A stretch of DNA of 64,000 nucleotides from QHXW01 sp963847515 (GCA_963847515.1 CAWKAA010000007.1:806001-870000); one strand, 5' to 3'. Counted from the stretch's first letter, positions 33,659 through 42,594 are shown. Numbers and translations are program-made. Notes: generated by a model from the letters alone, not told the origin.

Positions 33659-34876
33659 ATGCGGATTAGCGTGCTCGGAGGCGACGGGTACTGTGGCTGG
33701 GCAACAGCCTTGCATTTGTCGGCGCGGGGCCATTCGGTTTCGATTGTTGACAGTTTCGTGCGGCGCCTATGGGACCACGAACTGGGCGTCGAGACCCTGA
33801 CCCCCATCCGCGCGATGCCGGAAAGGCTGAAGGCATGGGAAGATCTGCGGGGAAGCAAGATCGACCTCTTTGTCGGAGATGTAACCGACTATGAATTCCT
33901 GTCATCGGCGATTCAGGCGTTCGAGCCTGATGCGGTAGTCCATTTTGCCGAACAGCGAGCCGCGCCATACTCCATGATCGACCGGAAGCACGCGGTTTTC
34001 ACGCAGGTCAACAACATCGTGGGAACCTTGAACCTGCTGTTTGCGTTGCGCGAGTTCCGGCCCGACTGCCACCTGGTCAAGCTGGGAACAATGGGGGAAT
34101 ACGGCACCCCCAATATCGACATCGAGGAAGGCTATATCACCATCGAGCATCACGGGCGAAAAGATACCCTGCCGTATCCCAAGCAGCCCGGCTCTTTCTA
34201 CCATCTCTCGAAAGTTCACGATAGCCACAATATTTTGTTTGCGTGCAGGACTTGGGGGCTGCGCGCTACTGACTTGAACCAGGGCATCGTGTATGGCACG
34301 GTAACGGACGAAATTGAGCGCGATGAGAGCCTCATCAACCGCTTCGACTACGACGAGATTTTCGGTACGGTACTCAACCGTTTTTGTGTGCAGGCTGCCA
34401 TGGGCCATCCGCTTACGGTCTACGGTAAGGGCGGCCAGACGCGGGGCTACCTCGACATTCGCGACACGGTTCGATGTATCGAAATCGCGTGCTTGAACCC
34501 GGCAGCACCCGGCGAGTGCCGGGTTTTTAACCAGTTTACCGAGCAGTTTTCTGTGATCGAAGTCGCGCGCATGGTGCAATCCGCGGCCGCGAAACTGGGC
34601 CGGGACGTCGAAATCGATCATCTCCCCAGCCCGCGAGTGGAGGCGCAGGAGCATTATTACAATGCCAAGCACTCGAAGCTGATCGACCTCGGCCTTAAGC
34701 CTCACTATCTTTCCGAATCACTTCTGGACACCCTGATGAACATCGCTCTGAAATACCAGGACCGGGTGGACGCCTCCACCTTCCTGCCCCAGGTTAATTG
34801 GCGGAGCCCGTGCAACGATCGGCGGAAGACACAGTTGGCGTCCGTTCGCGCCGCGGTTAGTCCTGTCGCCAGATAA
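33659..34876 (+). CDS. sqdB: UDP-sulfoquinovose synthase
   Basis: 405 residues from ATG 33659 (GGGGGAATCC just upstream). Long SDR with GGDGYCGWATALHL glycine motif; the characteristic SQD1/SqdB features are VHFAEQRAAPYSMID, LVKLGTMGEYGTPNIDIEEG, FYHLSKVHDSHNILFACRTW with Tyr-x3-Lys, LNQGIVYGT and GGQTRGYLDIRDTVRCIE. The enzyme converts UDP-glucose and sulfite to UDP-sulfoquinovose, the head group donor of the sulfolipid SQDG. No SqdX/SqdD glycosyltransferase is adjacent. A perfect TATAAT hexamer lies at 33560-33565, about 95 bases before the start, without a good -35. Convergent with the GT39 gene (15 bases between). Confidence 0.92.
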   Translation: MRISVLGGDGYCGWATALHLSARGHSVSIVDSFVRRLWDHELGVETLTPIRAMPERLKAWEDLRGSKIDLFVGDVTDYEFLSSAIQAFEPDAVVHFAEQRAAPYSMIDRKHAVFTQVNNIVGTLNLLFALREFRPDCHLVKLGTMGEYGTPNIDIEEGYITIEHHGRKDTLPYPKQPGSFYHLSKVHDSHNILFACRTWGLRATDLNQGIVYGTVTDEIERDESLINRFDYDEIFGTVLNRFCVQAAMGHPLTVYGKGGQTRGYLDIRDTVRCIEIACLNPAAPGECRVFNQFTEQFSVIEVARMVQSAAAKLGRDVEIDHLPSPRVEAQEHYYNAKHSKLIDLGLKPHYLSESLLDTLMNIALKYQDRVDASTFLPQVNWRSPCNDRRKTQLASVRAAVSPVAR

Positions 34877-34891
34877 TCCTGGCTTCCCGGA

Positions 34892-36724
34892 TCAGTGCAA
34901 GAGGTGGTTGGTGAGCACGACCTTCCCACCGGCCTGGGCAACGGTGACGAGCTGCTCGATGCCTACCAGTTTTTCCAGACGCGGCAGCGCGGAGTCGGCG
35001 GCCACCAGATAACAGCGCGCCGGAGCCAGCCAGAGATCCCTCCATTGTGCATCGTTGATGAAAACATCGGGGGCGCCGGGAGCGTACGAACCATAAACCA
35101 GATTGTTGAAACGGCCGTTCAGAAGGAGCGCTTCCCGGTTCGTGTAGAAGAAGACCGAGGAAAAGGTGTAATAGTGGTGGTCGACGATCAGCCGACCTCC
35201 CGGAGAGCGCTCGATCGCCTCAGCCAACGGGCGCGAGGACAGGTAGGGATCAAAGACCACCAGAGCCAGCCGAGCCGCATGGAAAAACACGATCATCATC
35301 AGCGCGGCGGCAAAGAATGCGCGAAAACCCGTCGCGCGCACATGGCCGGCTGCCCCGATGAGAAATGCGATGGCGGCAACCAGCAAGGGCAAGCGGAGAT
35401 ACGCGAAAGACGACAACGTCAGGTCTTCGATATGGCCAAGTGAGAGCGTATATGTGCCTGGACGGCTGTTGAGGGCGACCGAGATGTCGCCGGGATGCGC
35501 GACGTCGCGCACCAGCCACCAGAGCGCAAGAGCTGCGATGGCGGCGCAGCCGGCAATCATCGCGGTAAGTCGTGCGCCGCGACGAATCCAGACACCGCCT
35601 GCGGCCATCGCAGAGCCTAGCAATAGCGCCATCGCGGGATAACACGGCATCGAATAGTATTCCTGGGTAGTGGAAAGCGTGAAAAACAGCAGTACGAAGC
35701 CGGTTAGGCACAACGCCAGCAGGCGAGTACGCCCTCCGCGGTGTTTAGGCCGGAAGGAGAGTCCGGTTACCGCCGGTAAGTAGACGCTCCACGGAAATAG
35801 CCACAACAAGTGGAACAGCCAGAAATAGAGGCGTGGGACCGTGTTATAGTCGCGCGGATAGCGCAGGTTTAGAAACCGCAGAAGCTGCTCGTTGATAAAA
35901 AAGAACCAGAAGAACCCGTGATAATCGCCGGCAACGCTGCTCATGGTGAAAGCGAAATACGGCGGGTTGCGCAGAATCGCCAGTACGTGCCAGGGCGCAG
36001 CAATGAGGATCAGGATCACGAGGCCGCTGAAGGGATGCAGCCGCTTCCAGGTTGCGGCCGAGAACAAGCGGCCCGTGAGCAGAAGATAAATCGCGCCGGC
36101 CGCCCCGGGGAACACAACGCCGATGAGGCTCTTTAACAAGAGTCCGGTTCCCAGACTCGCTGCCATTATAAATGCCCAACGGCGCGGGTGACGCTCGTCT
36201 TCGTCCAGCGTTCGTAGCATGGCCCATAACGCCAGCGTCACGGTGAACGTCTGCATGACGTCGGGGATTTGCACGCGCGTAAACAAAAACAGGCCCACAC
36301 AGGTAGACATGCAAAGACCTGCATATAAACCCGCCCGCATGCCGAATGCCCACACGCCAAACGCAGCAGTCAGCCAGCACAGCGCGATGGCAGACAGCGC
36401 CACGGGAAGTCTTGCGGCCCAATCGAAAACCCCGAAGATCTTGTACGAGATGGCGATCAGCCAGTAAATCAGGGGCGCCTTCTCCAGATAGGCGACTCCG
36501 TCGAGCCGAGCCGTAACCCAGTCGCCCGAGGTGAGCATATTCCGGGCGATTTGCGCCTGCACCGCATCCACATCATCCATCAAGGAAGGGGGAGAAATGA
36601 TGCAACCGAGGTAAATGGCGCTCGCAACGAGCAGGACGATCAGATAGACGTAAACATGCTCGCTGCGGCTGACAATCTCTGTTCGCAACCTGCCGTCGCT
36701 TGAATTCGCCATCTCCTCATCCAT
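34892..36724 (-). CDS. GT39 / ArnT-like membrane glycosyltransferase
   Basis: 610 residues from ATG 36724 (GTG 36748 possible). About twelve membrane helices. The catalytic first-loop acidic pair is in PSLMDDVDAVQAQIARNML, followed by TARLDGVAYLEKAPLIYWLI, the ArnT/PMT_2 hallmark. Transfers a sugar from polyprenyl phosphate to lipid A or other acceptor in the periplasm. The start lies inside the end of the asparagine synthetase gene, an overlap of about 85 bases. Confidence 0.9.
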   Translation of the reverse strand: MDEEMANSSDGRLRTEIVSRSEHVYVYLIVLLVASAIYLGCIISPPSLMDDVDAVQAQIARNMLTSGDWVTARLDGVAYLEKAPLIYWLIAISYKIFGVFDWAARLPVALSAIALCWLTAAFGVWAFGMRAGLYAGLCMSTCVGLFLFTRVQIPDVMQTFTVTLALWAMLRTLDEDERHPRRWAFIMAASLGTGLLLKSLIGVVFPGAAGAIYLLLTGRLFSAATWKRLHPFSGLVILILIAAPWHVLAILRNPPYFAFTMSSVAGDYHGFFWFFFINEQLLRFLNLRYPRDYNTVPRLYFWLFHLLWLFPWSVYLPAVTGLSFRPKHRGGRTRLLALCLTGFVLLFFTLSTTQEYYSMPCYPAMALLLGSAMAAGGVWIRRGARLTAMIAGCAAIAALALWWLVRDVAHPGDISVALNSRPGTYTLSLGHIEDLTLSSFAYLRLPLLVAAIAFLIGAAGHVRATGFRAFFAAALMMIVFFHAARLALVVFDPYLSSRPLAEAIERSPGGRLIVDHHYYTFSSVFFYTNREALLLNGRFNNLVYGSYAPGAPDVFINDAQWRDLWLAPARCYLVAADSALPRLEKLVGIEQLVTVAQAGGKVVLTNHLLH

Positions 36725-38556
36725 AGAAAGAGCATCATCAGCCCCCACAAATGATATCCGACATTCACGTGCCGGCCGAGGTGGCCTTCCACCAGACGAT
36801 CGATGGATGCGGGCCGGAACAAATCAGGGTGATGGGAGCCGCCCCAGGCCATGGTATCGAGAAGCAGCGGTTGGAGCGGACCACGCAGCCAGTCATGGGC
36901 GGGGAAATCGAATCCGACCTTCTTGCGCCGTAAAATCGAAGCGGGCAGTTTGTCCTTCATCAGCTCTTTCAGAAGAACCTTCTGGTAAGAGCCCCGGACC
37001 TTCAGGTTTGAAGGCAGGCTGGCGGCGAATTCGACGATCCTGTGATCGAGGAAAGGCGGGCGTACTTCGACGGAATGGGCCATACTGACGCAGTCAACCT
37101 TGGCGAGGATGTCATCCGGCAGGAAATACTTTTGATCGAACCAGAGATAGGCGGCGAGCGTGTCTCCTGTGTCGCACAGCTCGGCCAAGATATTATCGAG
37201 CGTGCGCGGAAGAGGCTGGCTTACAAGGTTGCGCCGGTTCAGATCGGAAAACGTGCCGGTCCAGTATACATGCGCCCGGGCGGGCGGCATGCGGCAGCCC
37301 TCGAGAAAACGCTTCAGCATGTACTCGATGCTGATCTTGTCATCGGAAACCGGCCATCGCCTGGCGGTCGACAGCGCCAGCCGGAGAGCGACGTCCGGCA
37401 GCAGGCGGAAACGACGGGCGATTTCGTTGGCGCGATAGGTCAAATATCCGCCGAAAACCTCGTCGGCTCCTTCGCCGCTGAGTGCGACCGTTACGGTTTT
37501 CTTGGTAAGAGCCGAGAGGAACCAGGCCGGGAGCGCGCCGCCATCGGCCACCGGCTCGTCGAAATAATAAGGCAGTTGCTCGATGGCGCCGGCCAGATCG
37601 GTATCCGGGTTGAGATCCAATTCCTGGTGGTCTGTCTCATAACGCGCGGCCATCTGGCGGATGTATGGGGATTCATCGAAGGTGCGCCCGCGGAAGGAAA
37701 TCGAGAAGGTCTTCAGCCGGCGGCCGGACGCGTTGGCGGCGTAGTGCAGAAGCGTGGAAGAATCGATTCCTCCGCTGAGCCAAACACCCAAAGGAACATC
37801 AGAAACGAGATGCTCCCGGACGGACTGCTGCAGGAGGGAGTCGAGTTCCTCGCAGGCCGAGCCCAGATTGCGCTTCGATGCCGGCACGAATGGTAATTGC
37901 CAGTAGGTCTCGGAACGAAGACGGCCATGCCGCCATTCCAGCCAGTGTCCCGGTTGAAGCTTTTTAATGCCCTCGACGAGCGTCCAGGGACCGGGAACGT
38001 AATTCAGCGCCAGGTAACAATCAAGTGCTTCCAGGCTGAGACGGCGGTCGATCTCGGGGTGCCCGAAAATGGCTTTGAGCTCGGAGCCAAAAAAGAGTTC
38101 CCCTCCGCGCAATGCGATATAAAGCGGCTTGATGCCCATCCGGTCGCGGGCCAATACGAGACGCCGGCTCGACTGGGTCCACAGTGCCACTGCGAACATG
38201 CCGCGGAGCTTGGAGAAACAGTCGACATCCCATTCACGGAACGCCGCCAAGACTGTTTCTGTATCCGTATGCGAGCGAAACCGATGACCACGCCGCTCTA
38301 AATCAGCGCGCAATTCACCGTGGTTGTAAATTTCGCCGTTGAATGCGATGACGCAGTCGCCGTCCTCGGAAACAATCGGCTGGTCTCCGGCTTCGAGGTC
38401 TATGATCTTCAGACGCGCCGCGCCAAGCGAAATGGCGTCCGATTCAAATACACCCTGCTGGTCGGGCCCGCGATGACTGAGCGAGCTGACGACAGCCTGA
38501 ATGCGGCCTGGAGAGGGAACGGAGTGGAGATGAGTGAAACCGCAGATACCGCACAT
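36640..38556 (-). CDS. asnB: asparagine synthetase (glutamine-hydrolysing) family
   Basis: 638 residues from ATG 38556, giving the obligatory Met-Cys (MCGICGF) where Cys2 is the glutaminase nucleophile. N-terminal GATase_6 (LSHRGPDQQG, FNGEIYNHGEL, RDRMGIKPLY), then the synthetase domain with PP-loop LSGGIDSSTLLHY, ALSGEGADEVFGGYLTYR and VEVRPPFLDHRIVEFA. Such AsnB copies in glycan clusters often amidate uronic acids or other carboxyls instead of making asparagine. Next to GT39 and hpnI, that is a possibility here. About 85 bases of its end overlap the GT39 start. Confidence 0.9.
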   Translation of the reverse strand: MCGICGFTHLHSVPSPGRIQAVVSSLSHRGPDQQGVFESDAISLGAARLKIIDLEAGDQPIVSEDGDCVIAFNGEIYNHGELRADLERRGHRFRSHTDTETVLAAFREWDVDCFSKLRGMFAVALWTQSSRRLVLARDRMGIKPLYIALRGGELFFGSELKAIFGHPEIDRRLSLEALDCYLALNYVPGPWTLVEGIKKLQPGHWLEWRHGRLRSETYWQLPFVPASKRNLGSACEELDSLLQQSVREHLVSDVPLGVWLSGGIDSSTLLHYAANASGRRLKTFSISFRGRTFDESPYIRQMAARYETDHQELDLNPDTDLAGAIEQLPYYFDEPVADGGALPAWFLSALTKKTVTVALSGEGADEVFGGYLTYRANEIARRFRLLPDVALRLALSTARRWPVSDDKISIEYMLKRFLEGCRMPPARAHVYWTGTFSDLNRRNLVSQPLPRTLDNILAELCDTGDTLAAYLWFDQKYFLPDDILAKVDCVSMAHSVEVRPPFLDHRIVEFAASLPSNLKVRGSYQKVLLKELMKDKLPASILRRKKVGFDFPAHDWLRGPLQPLLLDTMAWGGSHHPDLFRPASIDRLVEGHLGRHVNVGYHLWGLMMLFLWMRRWRIQATAGCEQRLSAAASMFTSI

Positions 38557-38797
38557 CTTGGCTCGCCGGTTACCCTGCAACCAGATTGTTTCGCATGGTG
38601 AGTTTCAACTCTCCATTATGCACGTTGAGCTGCTTGGAGTGGCAGGTGGGATAACATGGATGGTTGCACATTGTATCAGGACGCCTCGCAGCTCAGCCGA
38701 GTTTCGACTTAAACAAGCCGGCAGCAAAGGATTTTTCGGAGGTCATATTGCGAGGAGATTTACTCACGGGCGGACAAGGAGCGGAAATCTTCTCGAG

Positions 38798-39949
38798 ATG
38801 TCTCTGATCTTCGTCCGTGTTTTCCTTGCGATCGCTGCCATACCGTTTATTTATTACCTGATTGCCCTCTACAGCTCGTGGCGGTTCTTCGCTGGTGATT
38901 CGCGGAAGACCGCCGCTCGACCTGATTTCACCCCACCGATCAGCAACCTGAAACCCATTCGCGGGCTCGACCCGGACGCCTATGAGAATTTCGCGAGCTT
39001 CTGCCGGCAGGACTATCCGGATTACGAGATTGTCTTTTGCGTCGACGACCAGGAGGATCCGGTTTTACCCACGATCGAGAGCCTCCGCAAGGATTTCCCG
39101 GAACGGCCGATCCGGGTGCTGTTTGGCTCCGGCCGCATTGCCGCGAACGACAAAGTAGCAAAACTGGCTCGCCTGGTCAGCGAAGCCCGGCACGAGTTTC
39201 TGGTCATTAGCGACAGCGATGTCCGGGTTCGCCCTGATTACTTACGCACGGTGGTAGCGCCTCTGGCAGATCCCCGCGTAGGGGCTGTGACTTGTCCTTA
39301 CGTCCCGACGGGGGATCGGACAGTGCTCGAAAATTTACAATCCGTCGGAATGTTCTCGGACTTCTACGCCGGCGTTTTCGTGGCGCGCGAGCTGGATGGA
39401 GTCAAATTCGCCCTTGGCCCAACCATCGCCACAACGCGCACCCGGCTGTCAGGGTTCGGGGGCTACGCAAGCATCGAGAATCGCCCGGCAGACGATCTCC
39501 TTGTGGGCAGAATGATTGCCGAACAGGGGTATCGAGTCGAGTTGCTGCCGTACGCTGTGGGCACCGTGCCGGATTACAAATCGCTGCGCGACTTGTTCCA
39601 CAAGCGCCTGCGGTGGATCGTGGTGATGCGGCATATGCGGCCCTGGGGACACCTGGGCCTGCTCCTTACACAGGGGTTGCCCTGGTCGATAGCGGCGGTC
39701 GTGGCACACCCCACAGCAGCCGTCGCCGTCAGTTACCTTGGCGTTTATTTGGGATTGCGGATAGCCATGACTTGGGTGATTGGCGTCCGTGGATTGAACC
39801 AGAATTCACTGAAGCGAAGCCTGGCTCTCATTCCCGCCTGGGATGCGCTGGCGTTCCTGATCTGGCTTGCCAGCTTCGCCCGCCGGAGTATCCGGTGGCG
39901 CGGCAGCGACTACCTTCTCCGTGGAGGCCTGCTAGTTCCCAGAAATTAG
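38798..39949 (+). CDS. hpnI: HpnI-like GT21 glycosyltransferase
   Basis: 383 residues from ATG 38798; frames upstream are not coding. N-terminal membrane helix (FVRVFLAIAAIPFIYYLIALY), then a ceramide-glucosyltransferase-type GT domain: ISNLKPIRGLDPDAYENFAS, FCVDDQEDPV, ISDSDVRVRPDYL, YASIENRPADDLLVGRM and KRLRWIVVMRHMRP ((Q/R)xxRW type). Two C-terminal helices. HpnI puts N-acetylglucosamine on bacteriohopanetetrol; no other hopanoid gene is in the window, so a sphingolipid or other acceptor remains possible. Confidence 0.82.
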   Translation: MSLIFVRVFLAIAAIPFIYYLIALYSSWRFFAGDSRKTAARPDFTPPISNLKPIRGLDPDAYENFASFCRQDYPDYEIVFCVDDQEDPVLPTIESLRKDFPERPIRVLFGSGRIAANDKVAKLARLVSEARHEFLVISDSDVRVRPDYLRTVVAPLADPRVGAVTCPYVPTGDRTVLENLQSVGMFSDFYAGVFVARELDGVKFALGPTIATTRTRLSGFGGYASIENRPADDLLVGRMIAEQGYRVELLPYAVGTVPDYKSLRDLFHKRLRWIVVMRHMRPWGHLGLLLTQGLPWSIAAVVAHPTAAVAVSYLGVYLGLRIAMTWVIGVRGLNQNSLKRSLALIPAWDALAFLIWLASFARRSIRWRGSDYLLRGGLLVPRN

Positions 39950-39950
39950 C

Positions 39951-40039
39951 AGGTGCCAGGCGCCAGGTGTCAGGTGCCGGAGCGTGCTACTCGGTTGCAG
40001 CGTGCTGGCACCTAGAACAACACCTAAAACCTAAAACCT
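39951..40039. repeat. inverted AGGTGCC heptad array
   Basis: Four 7-mers on + (AGGTGCC, AGGCGCC, AGGTGTC, AGGTGCC; 39951-39978) and, after a 28-base centre, the same family on - (GGCACCT at 40007-40013, then ACCTAAA repeats to 40039, which read AGGTTTT, AGGTTTT, AGGTGTT on the minus strand). The two arms can form an imperfect hairpin. It fills most of the 134-base gap between the HpnI-like gene and the response regulator. Confidence 0.75.
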
Positions 40040-40083
40040 CATAAGGAAGGTAACCTCCGGACACAACCCGGCACCTTATCAGA

Positions 40084-40491
40084 ATGCCGGCTGCGCTCGG
40101 GTCAAGTCCAACGATACTGGTCGTCGATGATGAACCTGCCGTAGTCAACCTGGTCAAATTGATATTGGAGGCTGCCGGCTACCGTGTGCTGGCTGCCTGC
40201 GATGGCCAGCAGGCACTGGCTCTTTTTGATGACCGAAGCCAGTCGATTGACCTGCTGCTGACGGATATCAATATGCCGAATGTTAGCGGGCTGCAGCTAG
40301 CGTGCGGAGTTTCTGAAACAGCGCCCGGATTGCCTGTGATATTTATGACGGGCTGCCCCGCAGAGAGTCCCCTTATCGATTTCCTGAGGAGGGAGGGCCC
40401 TTTCAGTGACTGCACGGTGATCCGCAAACCGTTTACCCCGCCCCAACTTCTAGGCCAAATTATCGGCATTCTTTCAGCGGCGCCGCGTTGA
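40084..40491 (+). CDS. stand-alone response regulator receiver
   Basis: 135 residues, single REC domain and no output domain. Acidic pocket D15/D16 (ILVVDDEPAVV), phospho-acceptor D61 in LLLTDINMPNVSG, Thr89 (IFMTG) and Lys115 (VIRKPF) are all in place. It could act through protein contact or take phosphate from the Hpt protein at 23100; no kinase is adjacent. Confidence 0.88.
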   Translation: MPAALGSSPTILVVDDEPAVVNLVKLILEAAGYRVLAACDGQQALALFDDRSQSIDLLLTDINMPNVSGLQLACGVSETAPGLPVIFMTGCPAESPLIDFLRREGPFSDCTVIRKPFTPPQLLGQIIGILSAAPR

Positions 40492-40547
40492 GCGGACGGC
40501 CCACGGGGGGTAGACTTGTCGCACGGATGGGATCTGATGCCGGCAGG

Positions 40548-40572
40548 CCCCAGGATTAGGGGGTTTTCTTTT
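40548..40572 (+). terminator. possible weak Rho-independent terminator
   Basis: CCCC (40548-40551) and GGGG (40560-40563) can pair around an 8-base loop and are followed by TTTTCTTTT (40564-40572). The stem is only four G-C pairs, so efficiency is doubtful, but it sits 56 bases after the response regulator stop. Confidence 0.35.
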
Positions 40573-40615
40573 GCTTTCCCATGAAACCTACCACGCGGGC
40601 ATCGCGTCGTAACTG

Positions 40616-40644
40616 TTGACCCAAGGACGATGGGTGAGTTTAAT
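40616..40644 (+). promoter_or_regulatory. sigma-70-type promoter of the beta-barrel gene
   Basis: TTGACC (40616-40621), a 17-base spacer and TTTAAT (40639-40644). Transcription would start near 40651, leaving a leader of about 68 bases with the AAAGGAG ribosome site of the GTG-initiated gene at 40719. Confidence 0.6.
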
Positions 40645-40718
40645 CAAGTCGTCCGTTTAGGTGTATTGCTTCAAGGGATCGCTGTAGTCTTCAGCATCGC
40701 ATAAAGGAGATTTCTGAC

Positions 40719-41387
40719 GTGAGACGAATTTGCAGTTACCTCTGCTGGCTTTCCCTGCCGCTTCTCTTTGTTTCGTTCGCCAGCGCGCAGAGCTCGTTCG
40801 ATCTGAATGTCGGCTTCGGAACCGCCCAAGTCGGCTCCAATGGCGCCGGCATCGACAATGCCGCCTCTACTAACGCTTTCGGTTCCTGCTTGCCTGGAAC
40901 AGGAGACACGTTTTGCCAAAAGACGTCCGGCCTAGGCGGGTTCTTCCTGGGCTTAGGAGGCGACGTGATGTTGCAAAAGCATTTTGGTGTTGGAGCGGAG
41001 GTCAATCTGCAACCCGCCCAGAGCAGCTATGGCCCGTTGCAATACCGGCAAACATTTTACGATGTGAATGGTATTTACGCGCCGATCAATCAGAAGCGCC
41101 TTGCCGTGCAGTTGCAGGGTGGAATTGGCGCCGCCAGAACTAGTTTTTCATTTAACCAAAATTCCTGCGTAGGAACCGCGGTGTGCTCCAATTTCAACCA
41201 GCCCGTGGGGAATGCGAATCATTTCCAGGTGCACGTGGGGGTTGGTGTCCAGTTCTTCCTCACGGAACATCTGTTCGTCCGCCCGCAGTTTGACTTGCAC
41301 TATGTGCCCAATCTTACCCAGCAGTTCGCCAGCAACGCGGTGCCAGAAGGAACGATTTGGCTCGGTTACAGCTTCGGCGAGCGGTAG
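40719..41387 (+). CDS. outer-membrane beta-barrel protein (OmpA/opacity-type)
   Basis: 222 residues from GTG 40719 with AAAGGAGA upstream. Signal peptide (LCWLSLPLLFVSFASAQS), then alternating strands: SFDLNVGFGTAQVG, GLGGFFLGLGGDVMLQKHFG, VGAEVNL, RLAVQLQGGIGAARTSF, FQVHVGVGVQFFLTEHLFVR and a C-terminal IWLGYSFGER. The 8-stranded barrel pattern and near-terminal aromatic fit OMP_b-brl. Two cysteine pairs (CLPGTGDTFC and CVGTAVC) are unusual and may form disulfides in surface loops. Confidence 0.82.
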   Translation: MRRICSYLCWLSLPLLFVSFASAQSSFDLNVGFGTAQVGSNGAGIDNAASTNAFGSCLPGTGDTFCQKTSGLGGFFLGLGGDVMLQKHFGVGAEVNLQPAQSSYGPLQYRQTFYDVNGIYAPINQKRLAVQLQGGIGAARTSFSFNQNSCVGTAVCSNFNQPVGNANHFQVHVGVGVQFFLTEHLFVRPQFDLHYVPNLTQQFASNAVPEGTIWLGYSFGER

Positions 41388-41427
41388 AGAGAAGGACAGA
41401 AGAACCTGAGATGCTCTTGTCCACCGT

Positions 41428-41480
41428 GCCGCCCCGCACAAAGCTGTACCGCGGGGCGGCGTCAGCAGTTATCGCCCCGC
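41428..41480. terminator. strong GC hairpin with a competing third arm between convergent genes
   Basis: GCCGCCCCGC (41428-41437) pairs perfectly with GCGGGGCGGC (41451-41460). The latter arm can instead pair with CGCCCCGC at 41473-41480, so two mutually exclusive stems exist. It lies in the 172-base gap between the converging beta-barrel and phosphoesterase genes. No U-tract follows on either strand, so it may be a bidirectional barrier or mRNA stabiliser instead of a classical terminator. Confidence 0.5.
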
Positions 41481-41559
41481 GGGAAACTTGGCAGGTATCA
41501 CGCATGTCTCCCGCGTGCCCTTGCAATCCAGGAGGAAAATCGGCCCACTGCCGTTCAAA

Positions 41560-42594
41560 TTATTGGCAGTCTTGACCGCCTCCGCCTCCGCAATCCCCCT
41601 TAAAAAAGTCGCGCAGATCCTTTGTTTTGGGGTCAGCGGCCGCTCCCAGCAGTGGCTCGACGTCGAAGATCTCCTGCAACGTTTTGAGCGTTGAACTATG
41701 GTCGTAATGAATGCTATTGCTGTAAGGCTTCCTGCCGCCCCCCTTGGCAAACGGCGAAAGCAAGAACATTCCAATCGGGCCATCGCTAAACTTACCGTCA
41801 TCTTCGGCCTCATCCCAGATGATGAATAAGGCGCCGCCTTCCTTGTACTCGTCAGAATTGAGAATGAGCGGCACATTCTGTTTAAGCCACGTATCCGACC
41901 GCAAGGTGTTATCCGTACTTTCAAGAGCATCACAAGGAGAAACACCCTCGTGCCCGTCATGACACACGTTTGGGGTAATGAAATTGTAACGCGCCGAGGT
42001 ATGGTCGGCCAGATCGGTGGCTAGCTGGTAATATGGCCTGACGTGCGCTATACACTCGGCTGACTGCGGATTTAATCCAAGGTTGACATCGTTGAAATAT
42101 ACAAAGGCGAGATGTTCAACATCGAGAAACGTGAAGTCAAGCGGGCAGACGTCGAACACCGGGCTACCAAAGTCGGGCTCCGCGTAAGCCGTCCAGGAAA
42201 TACCTGCATTCTCGAGAAGCCGCACCAGGTGCTGGTCTGTGAATAGTTGGGGCTGGCCAGGCTGGGTATCCGCCAGGACACCGAAATTGGTACCTGCTTC
42301 CAGCCACAAATAATTCGGCTGGCTGGGATGGTTTCCCGGAGGATTAAAATACTGTTCCGCGTGCGCCGATGTATTCAGCAGGGTCCCATTGATATATGGG
42401 GCTAACGGGTTGCCTTTGATATCCGGAGCACCGAATGCAGCGCCGGCATTGTTGCCCGTCCAGTTGTGATTCTCCATAAGGATCACCCAGACAGTCTTTA
42501 CCTTGCTCATTTGTGCTTTTGTAACTGCCGGCATGATGACAAGCAATAGCAGCAGAGTCAGGCTAAACGTTAAAATCGTCCGCGAGTTCTTCAC
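41560..42594 (-). CDS. exported phosphoesterase (AcpA / phospholipase C family)
   Basis: 344 residues from GTG 42594, chosen because GGAGGG lies 4-9 bases upstream; GTG 42606 is the longer option. Signal peptide (ILTFSLTLLLLLVIMPAVTKA). PF04185-type phosphoesterase features: VWVILMENHNWTGNN at the N-terminus (catalytic Glu-Asn), PNYLWLEAGTNFG, FITPNVCHDGHEG, FIIWDEAEDDG and SIHYDHSSTLKTLQEIF. Hydrolyses phosphomonoesters or phospholipids in the periplasm or outside. Gly/Cys-rich C-terminus (DCGGGGGQDC). Confidence 0.85.
   Translation of the reverse strand: MKNSRTILTFSLTLLLLLVIMPAVTKAQMSKVKTVWVILMENHNWTGNNAGAAFGAPDIKGNPLAPYINGTLLNTSAHAEQYFNPPGNHPSQPNYLWLEAGTNFGVLADTQPGQPQLFTDQHLVRLLENAGISWTAYAEPDFGSPVFDVCPLDFTFLDVEHLAFVYFNDVNLGLNPQSAECIAHVRPYYQLATDLADHTSARYNFITPNVCHDGHEGVSPCDALESTDNTLRSDTWLKQNVPLILNSDEYKEGGALFIIWDEAEDDGKFSDGPIGMFLLSPFAKGGGRKPYSNSIHYDHSSTLKTLQEIFDVEPLLGAAADPKTKDLRDFFKGDCGGGGGQDCQ

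Noticed and set aside
41469..41960. 163-codon minus-strand frame inside the phosphoesterase gene
   Set aside because: It is an alternate frame of the well-supported phosphoesterase coding region.
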